DNA from: Chordicoccus sp050944395
GTDB lineage: Bacteria > Bacillota > Clostridia > Lachnospirales > Lachnospiraceae
Direction: 5' to 3'
Assembly (NCBI GenBank): GCA_050944395.1
Contig: JBMNQZ010000004.1
Location: forward strand, 1 to 64,000
DNA length: 64,000 nt
The translations under genes were made by a program, and so were the position numbers. Shown in pieces: positions 24,612 to 34,340 of the stretch. Numbering within the stretch: the first letter of the stretch is position 1; each line of letters starts with the position of its first letter. The notes below the pieces were generated by a model, which searched no databases, was not told the origin of the DNA, and worked only from the letters and a program-made list of their open reading frames with translations.

Positions 24612-27563
24612 CTATAATAAAGGTTTTATCTCTTTGAAGATATTTTCCGATTCTCTTACTTTTGTCTCGCTTCCCACTACGCAATAGCTTTCAAAGCCAA
24701 GGGCGGCTTCCACATAGGGTGCAAGGCTTCTGATAACCGGAACGGTGGTGCTCAGCATCTGATCTCTGTATTTCTGGTTTATGCTGTCTCCGATACCGTC
24801 CATGTAACATTTTAGGCAATAACGGGAGTACATATTTGGAGTCATGGGAGTATCCAATCCGCTGACAGCTCCGATAATGTACTTTTCCATATCTTCCTCG
24901 GAACACTCAAAATTTTTGATATAGTCAACGGTATTTTCAATAATTTTTAGAGTTTCCGAAAGCCTCGGATCCCTGAATGACATAAAACGAACAAGTCCGT
25001 TAAACATGAAAGCACAGCCGCATCCGTAAGCATTTCCGTCCACCCTGATCCTGTTCCAGAGATAGTCATAATTCAATATATGTCTGAGCACACCGAGAGC
25101 GCCTGTATTTTCAAGCCCCTGTTTTGCAAAATTTCCTCCCAGTCCGACATACTGTACCTGTCCCGAGGTAATGAATCCTTCGTTAAGGCTGCCGTACGGT
25201 CTTACTTTTTCGGCGGCATTACGCTGCTTTTGAACGGGATAAATCTCTCTTACGGATTTAATAAATCCCGGAAGCGTCTCTCTGATGCACTCGCATCCGG
25301 CATCTCCCGAAGCTGAACTTATAATAAGTCCGTCGGAAGACAGTAAAAGTGAAAGAACAGATTCAAGTTCATCAGACAATCTTTCTTTTTCGGAATCATA
25401 ATTTTTGTACAGATAATCAAGCCTTTTATAAAAATCAATTCCGCCAAGCATATCATAATATGCATAGTCCGGAGAAATATATGAAAGAGCCCTGTTAGTG
25501 GCAGTCAGATGGCCTGACTGAAGCAGTGTTATCCTGAGCTCGGACCAGGTTTCCGAAATGATCTCGTATATTCTCTTTGTATCCGACAGGTCTGATGTGA
25601 GCAGGATCTCTCCAGCTAAATCAAACGCATTCCCGGTTTTTGATTCAAGAGCCTTGAATCTGACACAAAAATATGCTTCATAGTTTTCACACGACAATTC
25701 GGGATTAAAAATCGAAACGTCAAATGCGAGCCCTCCCAGGTTTTTATTTATTTCATTCGAAAGCTCAAGATAGCTGTGCTTTTCGGTGCATACGCTTTTT
25801 AGCACCGTGGTCAGAAGTCCTAAGTAAAAAATCTTATCGGCAGGAATCCTGTCGGCCGGGAACAAAAGATCCACATAACTGATTCCGTTCGTAAACACCT
25901 CATGTCTTACATGCTTTATCGTTTCATCCCCGCAGGCAATAGTATCCTCAATATTCGATGTCTTTAAAGCCTCTTTCCTGATATCGGATTTTTTCAGGGA
26001 AGGCAGCTTTGCCTTGTTTTCCGGAAGATCTTCCTTTTCCTGATATTCCCTTAATGCCGCGGTTTTTTCAATAAGTCTGTCCAGTTCATCTTCACTCAGA
26101 GAGGACTTTATGTCAGCAAGCCTATTTTTCAGATCTTCCCGGTGGCGGGTTTCAAGATCTCTTTCAGGATTTAAAACCACCGAAGCACAGTGTGTATTAT
26201 CAAGGAACAGCTCGCGGACCAGATTCTCGAAATATCCTGTGTTGTCATCCAGATCCTTTTTCAGTTCCTCAAATATATCCAGCTGGCGAAGGCAGTCGAA
26301 CGGACGATCTTCATCATACAGCCATGTACCCATCATATTCATACTGTACATTAATCCCTTAGGGTAAATGCCGTAATCACCCTCGCGGAACGAGAACTCT
26401 TCATTATTAATCCGAGCATACAACGATTCCCTGTCAATGCCTTCGCTGCAGCACTTTTCAAGCTCTTCAGTCAAAAGAGAACGGAATTTTTCCTCATCGG
26501 CCGGATCCGCATTCTTCGTACATATCATAAAATACGGTTGGAGAAGTTCGTCGCAAAAATAAGTGCTTACGGAATTTCCGATGCCTGCATCCAGTATCGC
26601 TTTTTTAACCGGAGCGCCCTGTGCCGAGAACAGCGCATAATCCAGAATATCTATGGCAGTGAGCTTTTTAACGTCAAAACAATCTTCCAAAGCAGCCGTA
26701 TAAGAAATAAACGATGCATTTTCCACATCTTCTTCAGCGCCCACGGGATATTTTGCGGATACATATTTCGGACTTTCAAACTTCTCCTGCTTTAAGATTT
26801 CCGAATCAGTTTCCCTGTATTCGTATCCGGAGAGATATTCCTTGTCAATATAATTAAGAATCTCCTCCATAGACGCATTTCCGTACAGGAAAATATAGCA
26901 ATTGCTTGGATGATAATATTTTCTGTGGAAATTCAAAAACTTTTCGTAGGTGAGTTCGGGTATATGATCGGGGTCTCCTCCGGACTGGAAAGAATAAATA
27001 TTATCGGGAAACAGAGCCTTATTGATCTCATTGTCCAGAATATCGTCGGGGGATGAAAATACTCCCTTCATTTCATTGTATACAACTCCGCTGCATTCCA
27101 GTTCGTCATCCCGGCTGTTTAACCTGTATCCCCAGCCCTCCTGGAGAAATATATTTTCCTCCCTGTAGATATTTGGTCTGAAGACCGCGTCAAGGTACAC
27201 CTTCAGAAGATTAACAAAATCCTTTTCATTAGTGCTTGCGACAGGATACATCGTCTTGTCGGGAAATGTCATTGCATTGAGGAACGTATTAAAAGATCCC
27301 TTCGCAAGCTCCACAAAAGGATCCTTTACGGGGTACTTATCGGAACCGCACAAAACTGAATGTTCAATGATGTGGGGTGTTCCGCAGGAATCCTCCGGCG
27401 GAGTCCTGAAAATAATATTAAATACCTTGTTCTCATCCTCACAGGGCATTACAGCAATTCTTGCACCTGTCTTTCTATGTTTCATAAGCACTGCATTTAT
27501 TCCGATATCGGCAATTTCCTCCTCGCGTACCAGATCATATGCAGAAAGCTTTTTATAATCCAT
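24612..27563 (-). CDS. M16C (presequence-protease-like) zinc metallopeptidase
   Basis: A 983-residue single-chain insulinase-family peptidase with the two-halves clamshell architecture of the PreP/M16C group, usually cytosolic and degrading peptides. The inverted zinc motif HxxEH is in TPHIIEHSVLCGS near residue 84, followed by the conserved GSFNTFLNAMTFPDKTMYP block. No signal peptide. GAGGTGAACG lies before the ATG. It has its own promoter downstream of nifJ and leads into era-recO. Confidence 0.93.
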   Translation of the reverse strand: MDYKKLSAYDLVREEEIADIGINAVLMKHRKTGARIAVMPCEDENKVFNIIFRTPPEDSCGTPHIIEHSVLCGSDKYPVKDPFVELAKGSFNTFLNAMTFPDKTMYPVASTNEKDFVNLLKVYLDAVFRPNIYREENIFLQEGWGYRLNSRDDELECSGVVYNEMKGVFSSPDDILDNEINKALFPDNIYSFQSGGDPDHIPELTYEKFLNFHRKYYHPSNCYIFLYGNASMEEILNYIDKEYLSGYEYRETDSEILKQEKFESPKYVSAKYPVGAEEDVENASFISYTAALEDCFDVKKLTAIDILDYALFSAQGAPVKKAILDAGIGNSVSTYFCDELLQPYFMICTKNADPADEEKFRSLLTEELEKCCSEGIDRESLYARINNEEFSFREGDYGIYPKGLMYSMNMMGTWLYDEDRPFDCLRQLDIFEELKKDLDDNTGYFENLVRELFLDNTHCASVVLNPERDLETRHREDLKNRLADIKSSLSEDELDRLIEKTAALREYQEKEDLPENKAKLPSLKKSDIRKEALKTSNIEDTIACGDETIKHVRHEVFTNGISYVDLLFPADRIPADKIFYLGLLTTVLKSVCTEKHSYLELSNEINKNLGGLAFDVSIFNPELSCENYEAYFCVRFKALESKTGNAFDLAGEILLTSDLSDTKRIYEIISETWSELRITLLQSGHLTATNRALSYISPDYAYYDMLGGIDFYKRLDYLYKNYDSEKERLSDELESVLSLLLSSDGLIISSASGDAGCECIRETLPGFIKSVREIYPVQKQRNAAEKVRPYGSLNEGFITSGQVQYVGLGGNFAKQGLENTGALGVLRHILNYDYLWNRIRVDGNAYGCGCAFMFNGLVRFMSFRDPRLSETLKIIENTVDYIKNFECSEEDMEKYIIGAVSGLDTPMTPNMYSRYCLKCYMDGIGDSINQKYRDQMLSTTVPVIRSLAPYVEAALGFESYCVVGSETKVRESENIFKEIKPLL

Positions 27564-27600
27564 CGTTCACCTCAAAACATAAAATTTTTTCTTTTCAAGA

Positions 27601-27629
27601 ATGATAGCATATTATTTCTGAATTGTAAA
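27601..27629 (-). promoter_or_regulatory. Promoter of the M16 peptidase-era-recO unit
   Basis: Minus-strand TTTACA (27624-27629), 17-base spacer, TATCAT (27601-27606). The -35 box overlaps the U tract of the nifJ terminator. Confidence 0.6.
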
Positions 27630-27658
27630 AAAAATCGGCGGTCTAAAAAGACCGCCGA
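27627..27658 (-). terminator. Terminator of nifJ
   Basis: Minus-strand TCGGCGGTCT-TTTT-AGACCGCCGA perfect 10-bp stem (27635-27658) followed by eight U (27627-27634), 15 bases after the nifJ stop. Confidence 0.95.
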
Positions 27659-27673
27659 ACAATAATCATTTGA

Positions 27674-30600
27674 TTATTTTGCTTTGTAGAGCTCGATAAG
27701 CTTGTTCAGATATTCCCATCTGTCCTTGCTGTTCTCCTCAGCAGCTGCGAAGAGCTTAGCAGCACGCTCCGGATTCTTTCTTGCCAGTGAGTTGTAACGA
27801 ACCTCACCGTTAAGGAATTCCTTGTAATCTCCTGTAGGAGCCTTGGAATCAAGAGTGAATGCATCCTTGCCTTCTGCAGCAAGAGCCGGGTTATAACGGA
27901 AGTTGAACCAGTAACCTGCCTCAACAGCAAGCTTCTCTTCTGTCATAGCCTTAGCCATTCCCTTCTTGATACCGTGGTTGATACACGGAGCATAAGCGAT
28001 GATGAGTGACGGACCCGGATATGCCTCAGCCTCAGCGATAGCCTTAACAGCCTGAGCATAATCAGCACCCATTGCGATATGAGCAACATATACGTATCCG
28101 TATGTCATTGCGATTCCTGCGAGGTCTTTCTTCTTAACTTCCTTACCTGCAGCAGCAAACTGAGCAATAGCACCTGTAGGTGTAGCCTTTGAAGACTGTC
28201 CGCCTGTATTAGAATATACCTCTGTATCGAATACCATGATGTTGATATCCTTACCGCTTGCAAGAACATGGTCAACACCGCCGAATCCGATATCGTAAGC
28301 CCATCCGTCTCCACCGAAGATCCACTGGCTCTTCTTTGAGAGGAAATCCTTCTTTTCAAGGATCTCTGAGCAAAGGTCACACTCACACTCTTCAAGTGCA
28401 GCGATAAGTGCATCTGTAGCCGGACCGTTTTCAACGCCGCTGTCATATGTGTCAAGCCACTTCTGTGCAGCTTCCTTTGCAGATCCGTCGCCGTCAGCGA
28501 TCAGTTTAACCTTATCTGCAAGTCCTTCACGAACAGCTCTCTGTCCGAGAAGCATACCGTAACCAAACTCAGCAGCATCTTCAAATAGTGAATTGTTCCA
28601 TGCAGGACCCTGGCCCTTTGCATTAAATGTATAAGGTGTTGACGGTGAAGAGTTACCCCAGATTGAAGAACATCCGGTAGCATTTGCGATGTACATTCTG
28701 TCACCGAAAAGCTGTGTGATGAGCTTAGCATACGGAGTTTCTCCACAGCCTGCGCATGCGCCTGAGAACTCAAGAAGCGGTTTTCTAAACTGGCTTCCTT
28801 TTACAGTATTTGCCTTGAATTTAGCGAGAACATCCTCTTTCTCCGGATTCTCAACAAGAATATCGAATTTAGCCTGCTCTTTTTCGGAATTCTCGGCAGC
28901 ACTTACCATTGTAAGAGCCTTCTCACCCTTCTTGCCCGGACATACATTTGCACAGGAACCGCAGCCTGAGCAGTCAAGAGCAGAAATACCGATAGTAAAT
29001 TTGTATTCCTTCATTCCTGTCATAGGAATTGTCTTAGCGCCTGCCTCCTCAGCAGCAGCTGCTTCCTCTTCGTTGAGCGGATATGTACGGATTACTGCAT
29101 GCGGACAAACATATGAGCAGAAACCGCACTGGATACAGTTATCCGGATTCCATGAAGGAATATTAACAGCGATACCACGCTTCTCATATGCTGATGTACC
29201 TGATGGTGTTGTACCGTCAACATATTTTGTGAAAGCGGAAACCGGAAGTGAATTACCTTCCTGAGCAGAAACTGCTCTCTGAATATTATTAACGAAATCG
29301 ATCTGGTCTTCTGAGCCCTTTGAAGCGAGCGGGAAGTCAAGTCCCTCGTCCTCAGCATCCTTCCAGCTCTCCGGAACCTTGATCTCTACGATAGCATTCG
29401 CACCTTCCTCAATAGCGGCAATGTTCATGTTTACGATCTCATCACCCATTCTTGCGAAAGTCTTTCTTGCAGCATCCTTAAGATATCCCATAACTTCATC
29501 TTCCGGAATGATATTTGCAAGCTTGAAGAATGCAGACTGAAGAATAGTATTGATTCTTGTGGGTCCGAGACCAACCTTGATTCCGAGCTTAACACCGTCA
29601 ACTACATAGAATTTGATGTTGTGCTCAGCCATGAACTTCTTAACCTGTCCCGGAATATGCTCTTCAATAGTATCCTGATCCCATGAACAGTTGAGAAGGA
29701 ATGTACCTCCGTCAACAAGCTCCTGAACCATGTTGAACTTTCTCATATATGCTGGGTTATGGCATGCTACGAAGTTTGCCTTATGGATAAGATATGTTGA
29801 TTTGATCGGCTGCTTTCCGAAACGGAGGTGAGACATTGTAACACCGCCTGACTTCTTTGAGTCATAATCGAAGTAAGCCTGAGCATACATATCGGTATTG
29901 TTTCCGATGATCTTGATGGAGTTCTTGTTTGCACCTACAGTTCCGTCAGCACCGAGACCCCAGAATTTGCAGTTGATAGTTCCCTCCGGAGTTGTAACGA
30001 TCGGAGCACCTACCTTAAGAGAAAGATTTGTTACATCATCCTCGATACCTACAGAGTATCCGTTCTTGTCTTCGTTCTCGAAAACAGCAACGATACATGC
30101 AGGAGTAGTATCCTTTGAACCGAGACCGTAACGTCCGCCGAGGATCTTAACATCTTTGAATTTTGAATTGTGAAGAGCTGCAACAACATCGAGGTAAAGC
30201 GGATCACCGAGAGCGCCCGGCTCTTTTGTACGGTCAAGGACATTGATAACCTTAACTGTATCCGGAATAGCATCGATAAGAGCTTCCGCACAGAACGGTC
30301 TGTAAAGACGAACCTTAACAACACCGACCTTCTTGCCCTGAGCTGCAAGATAATCGATAGTCTCTTCAATAGTGTCGTTAACAGAACCCATAGCTACGAT
30401 AACGTTTGTAGCTTCCGGATCACCATAGTAATTGAAAAGCTTGTAGTCTGTACCAATCTTTTCATTTACTTTGTCCATGTACTTCTGTACAATTGCAGGC
30501 ATTGCCTGATATGACGGATTGCAAGCCTCACGAGCCTGGAAGAAGATATCCGGATTCTGAGCGCTGCCTCGCTGGCACGGATGATTCGGGTTAAGGCAGC

Positions 30601-31216
30601 TGTCACGATATGCCTTGAGGGCATCCATGTTCATCATGTCCTTAAGATCATCGTAATCCCATGTTTCAATCTTCTGAATCTCGTGTGATGTACGGAAACC
30701 ATCAAAGAAGTTAATGAAAGGAAGTCTTCCCTCGATCGCTGCAAGATGTGCAACCGGAGTAAGATCCATAACTTCCTGAACACCACCTTCACAGAGCATA
30801 CAGCATCCTGTCTGTCTGCAGGCATAAACATCTGAATGATCGCCAAAAATACAAAGAGCGTGAGAAGCAATAGCTCTTGCGGATACATCAATAACACCCG
30901 GAAGTCCCTCACCTGCAAGCTTGTAAAGGTTAGGGATCATAAGAAGAAGTCCCTGGGATGCAGTGTATGTCGTTGTGAGAGCGCCGGCTGCAAGAGAACC
31001 ATGAACCGCACCTGCTGCTCCGGCTTCAGACTGCATTTCAGTAACCTGTACTTCTTTGCCGAAAATGTTTTTTCTTCCCGCTGTTGCCCACTCATCTGCA
31101 GCTTCCGCCATAACAGATGAAGGTGTGATAGGATAGATAGCCGCTACTTCGGTAAATGCATAAGACGCATGGGAAGCAGCATGGTTACCATCCATTGTTT
31201 CCATTCTTCTGGCCAT
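27674..31216 (-). CDS. nifJ: Pyruvate:ferredoxin (flavodoxin) oxidoreductase
   Basis: Oxidises pyruvate to acetyl-CoA and CO2, reducing ferredoxin; the central step of anaerobic fermentation. The 1,180-residue homodimeric single-chain type. The N-terminal domain starts TMDGNHAASHASYAFTEVAAIYPITPSS. A ferredoxin-like domain has two 4Fe-4S motifs, CIQCGFCSYVCP and CSGCGSCANVCP, near residues 690-760. The TPP domain has the proximal-cluster Cys in GACAGCGE and SNTGGQSSKATPTG. AGGAGG precedes the ATG. It has its own promoter and a strong terminator, so it is monocistronic. Confidence 0.97.
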   Translation of the reverse strand: MARRMETMDGNHAASHASYAFTEVAAIYPITPSSVMAEAADEWATAGRKNIFGKEVQVTEMQSEAGAAGAVHGSLAAGALTTTYTASQGLLLMIPNLYKLAGEGLPGVIDVSARAIASHALCIFGDHSDVYACRQTGCCMLCEGGVQEVMDLTPVAHLAAIEGRLPFINFFDGFRTSHEIQKIETWDYDDLKDMMNMDALKAYRDSCLNPNHPCQRGSAQNPDIFFQAREACNPSYQAMPAIVQKYMDKVNEKIGTDYKLFNYYGDPEATNVIVAMGSVNDTIEETIDYLAAQGKKVGVVKVRLYRPFCAEALIDAIPDTVKVINVLDRTKEPGALGDPLYLDVVAALHNSKFKDVKILGGRYGLGSKDTTPACIVAVFENEDKNGYSVGIEDDVTNLSLKVGAPIVTTPEGTINCKFWGLGADGTVGANKNSIKIIGNNTDMYAQAYFDYDSKKSGGVTMSHLRFGKQPIKSTYLIHKANFVACHNPAYMRKFNMVQELVDGGTFLLNCSWDQDTIEEHIPGQVKKFMAEHNIKFYVVDGVKLGIKVGLGPTRINTILQSAFFKLANIIPEDEVMGYLKDAARKTFARMGDEIVNMNIAAIEEGANAIVEIKVPESWKDAEDEGLDFPLASKGSEDQIDFVNNIQRAVSAQEGNSLPVSAFTKYVDGTTPSGTSAYEKRGIAVNIPSWNPDNCIQCGFCSYVCPHAVIRTYPLNEEEAAAAEEAGAKTIPMTGMKEYKFTIGISALDCSGCGSCANVCPGKKGEKALTMVSAAENSEKEQAKFDILVENPEKEDVLAKFKANTVKGSQFRKPLLEFSGACAGCGETPYAKLITQLFGDRMYIANATGCSSIWGNSSPSTPYTFNAKGQGPAWNNSLFEDAAEFGYGMLLGQRAVREGLADKVKLIADGDGSAKEAAQKWLDTYDSGVENGPATDALIAALEECECDLCSEILEKKDFLSKKSQWIFGGDGWAYDIGFGGVDHVLASGKDINIMVFDTEVYSNTGGQSSKATPTGAIAQFAAAGKEVKKKDLAGIAMTYGYVYVAHIAMGADYAQAVKAIAEAEAYPGPSLIIAYAPCINHGIKKGMAKAMTEEKLAVEAGYWFNFRYNPALAAEGKDAFTLDSKAPTGDYKEFLNGEVRYNSLARKNPERAAKLFAAAEENSKDRWEYLNKLIELYKAK

Positions 31217-31276
31217 TTTACATCCTCCTATGTAATAAAAAACAGAATTTTTGACTCCAAAAAAATACAGTTATGA

Positions 31277-31305
31277 ATTATAACATTTTGATAAATGATT
31301 GTCTA
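31277..31305 (-). promoter_or_regulatory. Promoter of nifJ
   Basis: Minus-strand TAGACA (31300-31305), 17-base spacer, perfect TATAAT (31277-31282), leader of about 60 bases. One of the best promoter matches in the window, fitting an abundant enzyme. Confidence 0.78.
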
Positions 31306-31345
31306 TTATTGCTTTGTATTTTTAAACTAAATATTGTATTCAATT

Positions 31346-31360
31346 TCGTCAATATGACGA
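31346..31360. other. Small perfect hairpin after the HlyD-like gene
   Basis: TCGTCA-ATA-TGACGA, six pairs, directly after the stop codon. On the minus strand there is no U tract behind it, so termination is doubtful. It could protect the 3' end of the transcript. Confidence 0.35.
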
Positions 31361-32734
31361 TTATTTTACCACTATCTCATCCTCATTCACCTCAGAGGCA
31401 TTGAGGACAATATAGTCAAACTGGGATATTCCGTATCTTGTCCCGCTTTCGGCTATGCAGTACTCCTCATTCTTATCCACGATCGATATCTTTCTGAAAA
31501 CGGCATACCCTTTATTGGTACAATAAACACCCTCTATCGATGCCGTGCTTCCGATGATATACCTCTCGTTCGACGCATTCTTAAGAACGATGACATCTCC
31601 CTCTGCAAAATCACTTCCGTCAATGTAATATTTTCCGTCTGTATGCTCGTAAAGCGTTGTGGAAACAAATTCCGATGTGACACTTCCGTCGGATTTTTTT
31701 ATTTCCTTCATAAATCCGACATCGCTCCTGTCATCGGAATACGCCACATACTCTTCGGGAACGGTGAAAAATTCCTTTGTGCAGATGGACGAGATAGGTA
31801 TTTTAAGTCCTGTTTTTGTATTTGTTACAAGCTCAATATCCACATATCTGTCATCTATAAATCTTATCATCCCACTTCGAAGATCAAGCTTTCCGAAGGA
31901 TTGACCGTCGGATGATGAGACAATGGAAAATTCAGCATTTTCAACCGTACCGTCCTTTAAAAACTTAACCTTCATATCTGTAAAACTGTTAAGCTTTACC
32001 TCCTGGGAAGGCGTCAAGGGGATCAGAAGAGACCAGTTTTCACTTGTTACGATCTTGCAGATCCGGTCACCGGCGGAAATTTCTTCACCGGTCTTCAGCT
32101 GTTCTTTGTTGTAATCACTGCGATTCATTATTTCTGAAGAAAAATCGCTAAGATCAAAATTTTCGTAACCGTCCACCGAATATACGACCACTCCATCCTT
32201 CGGTGCGGTTGATATAGTGACGTCTCCGAGGGTGAAATTTTCCTGCTGGGAAGTAAAATCATATCCTTCAAGCTCCCACGAATCCGAAACGATCTTTCCT
32301 GAAATATCATATTTAAGTGATGAAACAGTTTTGTAATTCATCGGATCGAAGGAGACCGCAAATCCCCGAACCGATTCCTTTATCTGTTTTTTGGCATCCT
32401 GAGACAGCTCCCCGGACACTTCCCCGGCGGCCCGGGTTCCCGTCCCGTAAAGAGGGCCGAATTTCTTTATCTTGGAATCCTCTTCGGAATAATAATGAAC
32501 ATAGCCCGATGTGTCACTGGTCACTATCTCCTCCTGACGGATGACAAAGCCGGTGTAAACATCATTCTTTGTGAGCGGCCCCGACGTCACCTGATAATAA
32601 GTGACATGATTGGAAGAAAAACACAGAATGAGAAACACAAATAAATACACAAAAATAGCACCGAATATCACAGTGCCGATATTCAGTGAGATTGAGATTT
32701 TTTTATTTCTTCCAGGTATTTTCAACTTGATCAA
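31361..32734 (-). CDS. HlyD-like membrane-anchored adaptor protein
   Basis: A 457-residue protein with a short basic N-terminus, one membrane helix (about residues 19-42, VIFGAIFVYLFVFLILCF) and a large extracytoplasmic part. It resembles HlyD/membrane-fusion adaptors: a split lipoyl-like segment (PLTKNDVYTGFVIRQEEIVTSDTSGYVHYY early, APKDGVVVYSVDGYE later) and beta-barrel repeats toward the end. No ABC or RND transporter is next to it, so its partner is unknown. The start is TTG, with GGGAG seven bases upstream. A terminator-like hairpin separates it from the P-loop gene upstream, and no clear promoter was found. Confidence 0.7.
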   Translation of the reverse strand: MIKLKIPGRNKKISISLNIGTVIFGAIFVYLFVFLILCFSSNHVTYYQVTSGPLTKNDVYTGFVIRQEEIVTSDTSGYVHYYSEEDSKIKKFGPLYGTGTRAAGEVSGELSQDAKKQIKESVRGFAVSFDPMNYKTVSSLKYDISGKIVSDSWELEGYDFTSQQENFTLGDVTISTAPKDGVVVYSVDGYENFDLSDFSSEIMNRSDYNKEQLKTGEEISAGDRICKIVTSENWSLLIPLTPSQEVKLNSFTDMKVKFLKDGTVENAEFSIVSSSDGQSFGKLDLRSGMIRFIDDRYVDIELVTNTKTGLKIPISSICTKEFFTVPEEYVAYSDDRSDVGFMKEIKKSDGSVTSEFVSTTLYEHTDGKYYIDGSDFAEGDVIVLKNASNERYIIGSTASIEGVYCTNKGYAVFRKISIVDKNEEYCIAESGTRYGISQFDYIVLNASEVNEDEIVVK

Positions 32735-32764
32735 TTAATCACTCCCAGATGATCCGATAAAATG

Positions 32765-32794
32765 TATGGTGACCTGGAAATCCAAGTCACCATA
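32765..32794 (-). terminator. Terminator-like hairpin after the P-loop gene
   Basis: Minus-strand TATGGTGACTTGG-ATTT-CCAGGTCACCATA, 13 pairs with one wobble, followed by CATTTTATC. The U tract is weak, so partial read-through into the HlyD-like gene is likely. Confidence 0.6.
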
Positions 32795-32818
32795 TACAAT
32801 ACCGTTATATTCTACAGA

Positions 32819-33238
32819 TTACAGTGCCACATCGATCATGGACTTAAGCTCGTCCGGAAGATCGTCTGCGTCTGCTGTAAGACTGATAGTGATCTTAATG
32901 TTATTTTTGCTGCTTATGTCATCAAGCTGCCGGATAGTTGCTAACGAATCAGCAGGAGTTGTTTTTGCACAATCCAGGAAACCGTCAAGGTAGAGTTCTT
33001 CAATATCATGATCCTGAGAAGTAATACCGCAGATAAATCCGACAAACTGATCGCTGTTTTTAATCGGATACTGAGAAATATCGATTAATCTGATCTTATT
33101 GCTGAGCTCATACATATGCTTTGAATTTCTGTCGATATATACAACACTTCCCTTGGCATCTTTCATTGCGGCATTTGCTCTGTCATGAATCACCGTAGTT
33201 TTTCCTTTACCTTTTGCACCTATAATTAAACGAACCAT
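32819..33238 (-). CDS. Small P-loop protein of unknown function
   Basis: A 139-residue cytosolic protein with a Walker A loop right at the N-terminus (LIIGAKGKGKTT, residues 4-15) and a possible Walker B in IEELYLDGF near residue 80-88. The end is a strand/helix pattern, ITISLTADADDLPDELKSMI. The closest pattern I recall is short clostridial proteins labelled twitching-motility PilT-like, but the arginine fingers and other PilT boxes are missing and the protein is far too short, so that name should not be used. It has its own promoter and GGAGGAAACCTGCG before the ATG. No functional clue comes from its neighbours, dacA and the HlyD-like gene. Confidence 0.85.
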   Translation of the reverse strand: MVRLIIGAKGKGKTTVIHDRANAAMKDAKGSVVYIDRNSKHMYELSNKIRLIDISQYPIKNSDQFVGFICGITSQDHDIEELYLDGFLDCAKTTPADSLATIRQLDDISSKNNIKITISLTADADDLPDELKSMIDVAL

Positions 33239-33270
33239 CGCAGGTTTCCTCCTTAAATTGCTTTTGATTT

Positions 33271-33299
33271 ATTATATTGTATCACTAAAAAAATTACAA
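33271..33299 (-). promoter_or_regulatory. Promoter of the P-loop gene
   Basis: Minus-strand TTGTAA (33294-33299), 17-base spacer, perfect TATAAT (33271-33276). Confidence 0.68.
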
Positions 33300-33338
33300 G
33301 TATTCTGAATTTTTATGTGATATTTTTTAAATTATATA

Positions 33339-34340
33339 TCAGTTTATCTGTGCCAGCATCTCGTTCATATCCCTGTAGAGCGTATCTTTATCGGCAGCCT
33401 TCACAACAACGGAAATATACGGCTGTCCGAAAGCATTCTGAGAAAACAGTGCCAGACAATTGCCTGCCGCGTCGGTCGTACCGGTTTTTCCGCCAAGAAC
33501 AGTCACATCCTTGGGAGGATGAGCGCTTCCCGTCAGGTAGTGGTCGGTGGAGTCGAGCGTTACATGCTTCTCATTTCCCGCCGAATCGGCATATGTCATA
33601 TCATATACGGCAATCTGTATCGTGTTAAGAAAATCATCGTATTTTACCGCTTCATTGAGCATTAGATAGATATCATAAACGGTAGTATAGTGATCGGCAT
33701 CATGAAGACCGCTGGGATTCACAAAATGAGTATTTGTCGCTCCGAGAAGTCTCGCTTCCTCATTCATCATCTCAACAAATTTTTCCGTACTTCCGCCGAT
33801 ATGTCTCGCAATCGCCATGGCGGCATCGTTTCCGGAATGGACCAGAAGTCCCTTCATAAGATTTTCCAGCGTAACCTTATCTCCTATTTTAAATCCAACC
33901 ACCTGGGAGCCGGATTCCAGCTCGAGATCTCTCCAGTTTATCGAGACCACATCGTCCATATTCCCGTACTTCAGCGCAAGGATAGCCGTCATGATCTTTG
34001 TGACGGAAGCCGGATATATCCGGTCATACATTCCCTTGGAGTAAACCACGGTGTTATCCTCCAGAGAAAATAATGCTGCTCTCTCATCGCCGGTAATGCT
34101 GATGTTGCTGTTCGGAGTATCATTCTCTCCTATACATACCCCCGCAGAAAAAGCCTTGTCCGTGGCAAATGATGTGAGAGCCGTTGTCCCGTACTCAAGC
34201 TTTTGTCCCGAGTACGGTTCAAAAAGCTCAATAGGCTTTTTCTGAAGTGCAAAAATCACCAGAAGGACTATTATCGCGATCAGCATCAAAGAGCCGGCAA
34301 TTATTATTTTTTTTCTTTTTTTTAATTTCAATTTTTTCAT
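33339..34340 (-). CDS. D-alanyl-D-alanine carboxypeptidase (peptidase S11)
   Basis: Trims the terminal D-Ala of peptidoglycan stem peptides outside the membrane. It has 333 residues. One N-terminal membrane helix (about 13-30) follows a Lys-rich start. The serine-peptidase motifs are in order: SxxK in PASVTKIMTA, SGN in VHSGNDAAM and KTG in GGKTGTTDAAGN. The C-terminal beta domain of longer DacA proteins is missing. Its start overlaps rodA by four bases (ATGA), tying it to the elongation machinery. Confidence 0.93.
   Translation of the reverse strand: MKKLKLKKRKKIIIAGSLMLIAIIVLLVIFALQKKPIELFEPYSGQKLEYGTTALTSFATDKAFSAGVCIGENDTPNSNISITGDERAALFSLEDNTVVYSKGMYDRIYPASVTKIMTAILALKYGNMDDVVSINWRDLELESGSQVVGFKIGDKVTLENLMKGLLVHSGNDAAMAIARHIGGSTEKFVEMMNEEARLLGATNTHFVNPSGLHDADHYTTVYDIYLMLNEAVKYDDFLNTIQIAVYDMTYADSAGNEKHVTLDSTDHYLTGSAHPPKDVTVLGGKTGTTDAAGNCLALFSQNAFGQPYISVVVKAADKDTLYRDMNEMLAQIN

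Noticed and set aside
31277..31305. Possible Rex box over the nifJ -10 region (TTATCAA-AATG-TTATAAT)
   Set aside because: Only 9 of 14 informative positions match in a very A/T-rich segment; not distinguishable from chance by eye.
32819..33238. Annotation of the small P-loop protein as PilT twitching-motility ATPase
   Set aside because: It is less than half the PilT length and has only a Walker A loop in common; no pilus genes nearby.
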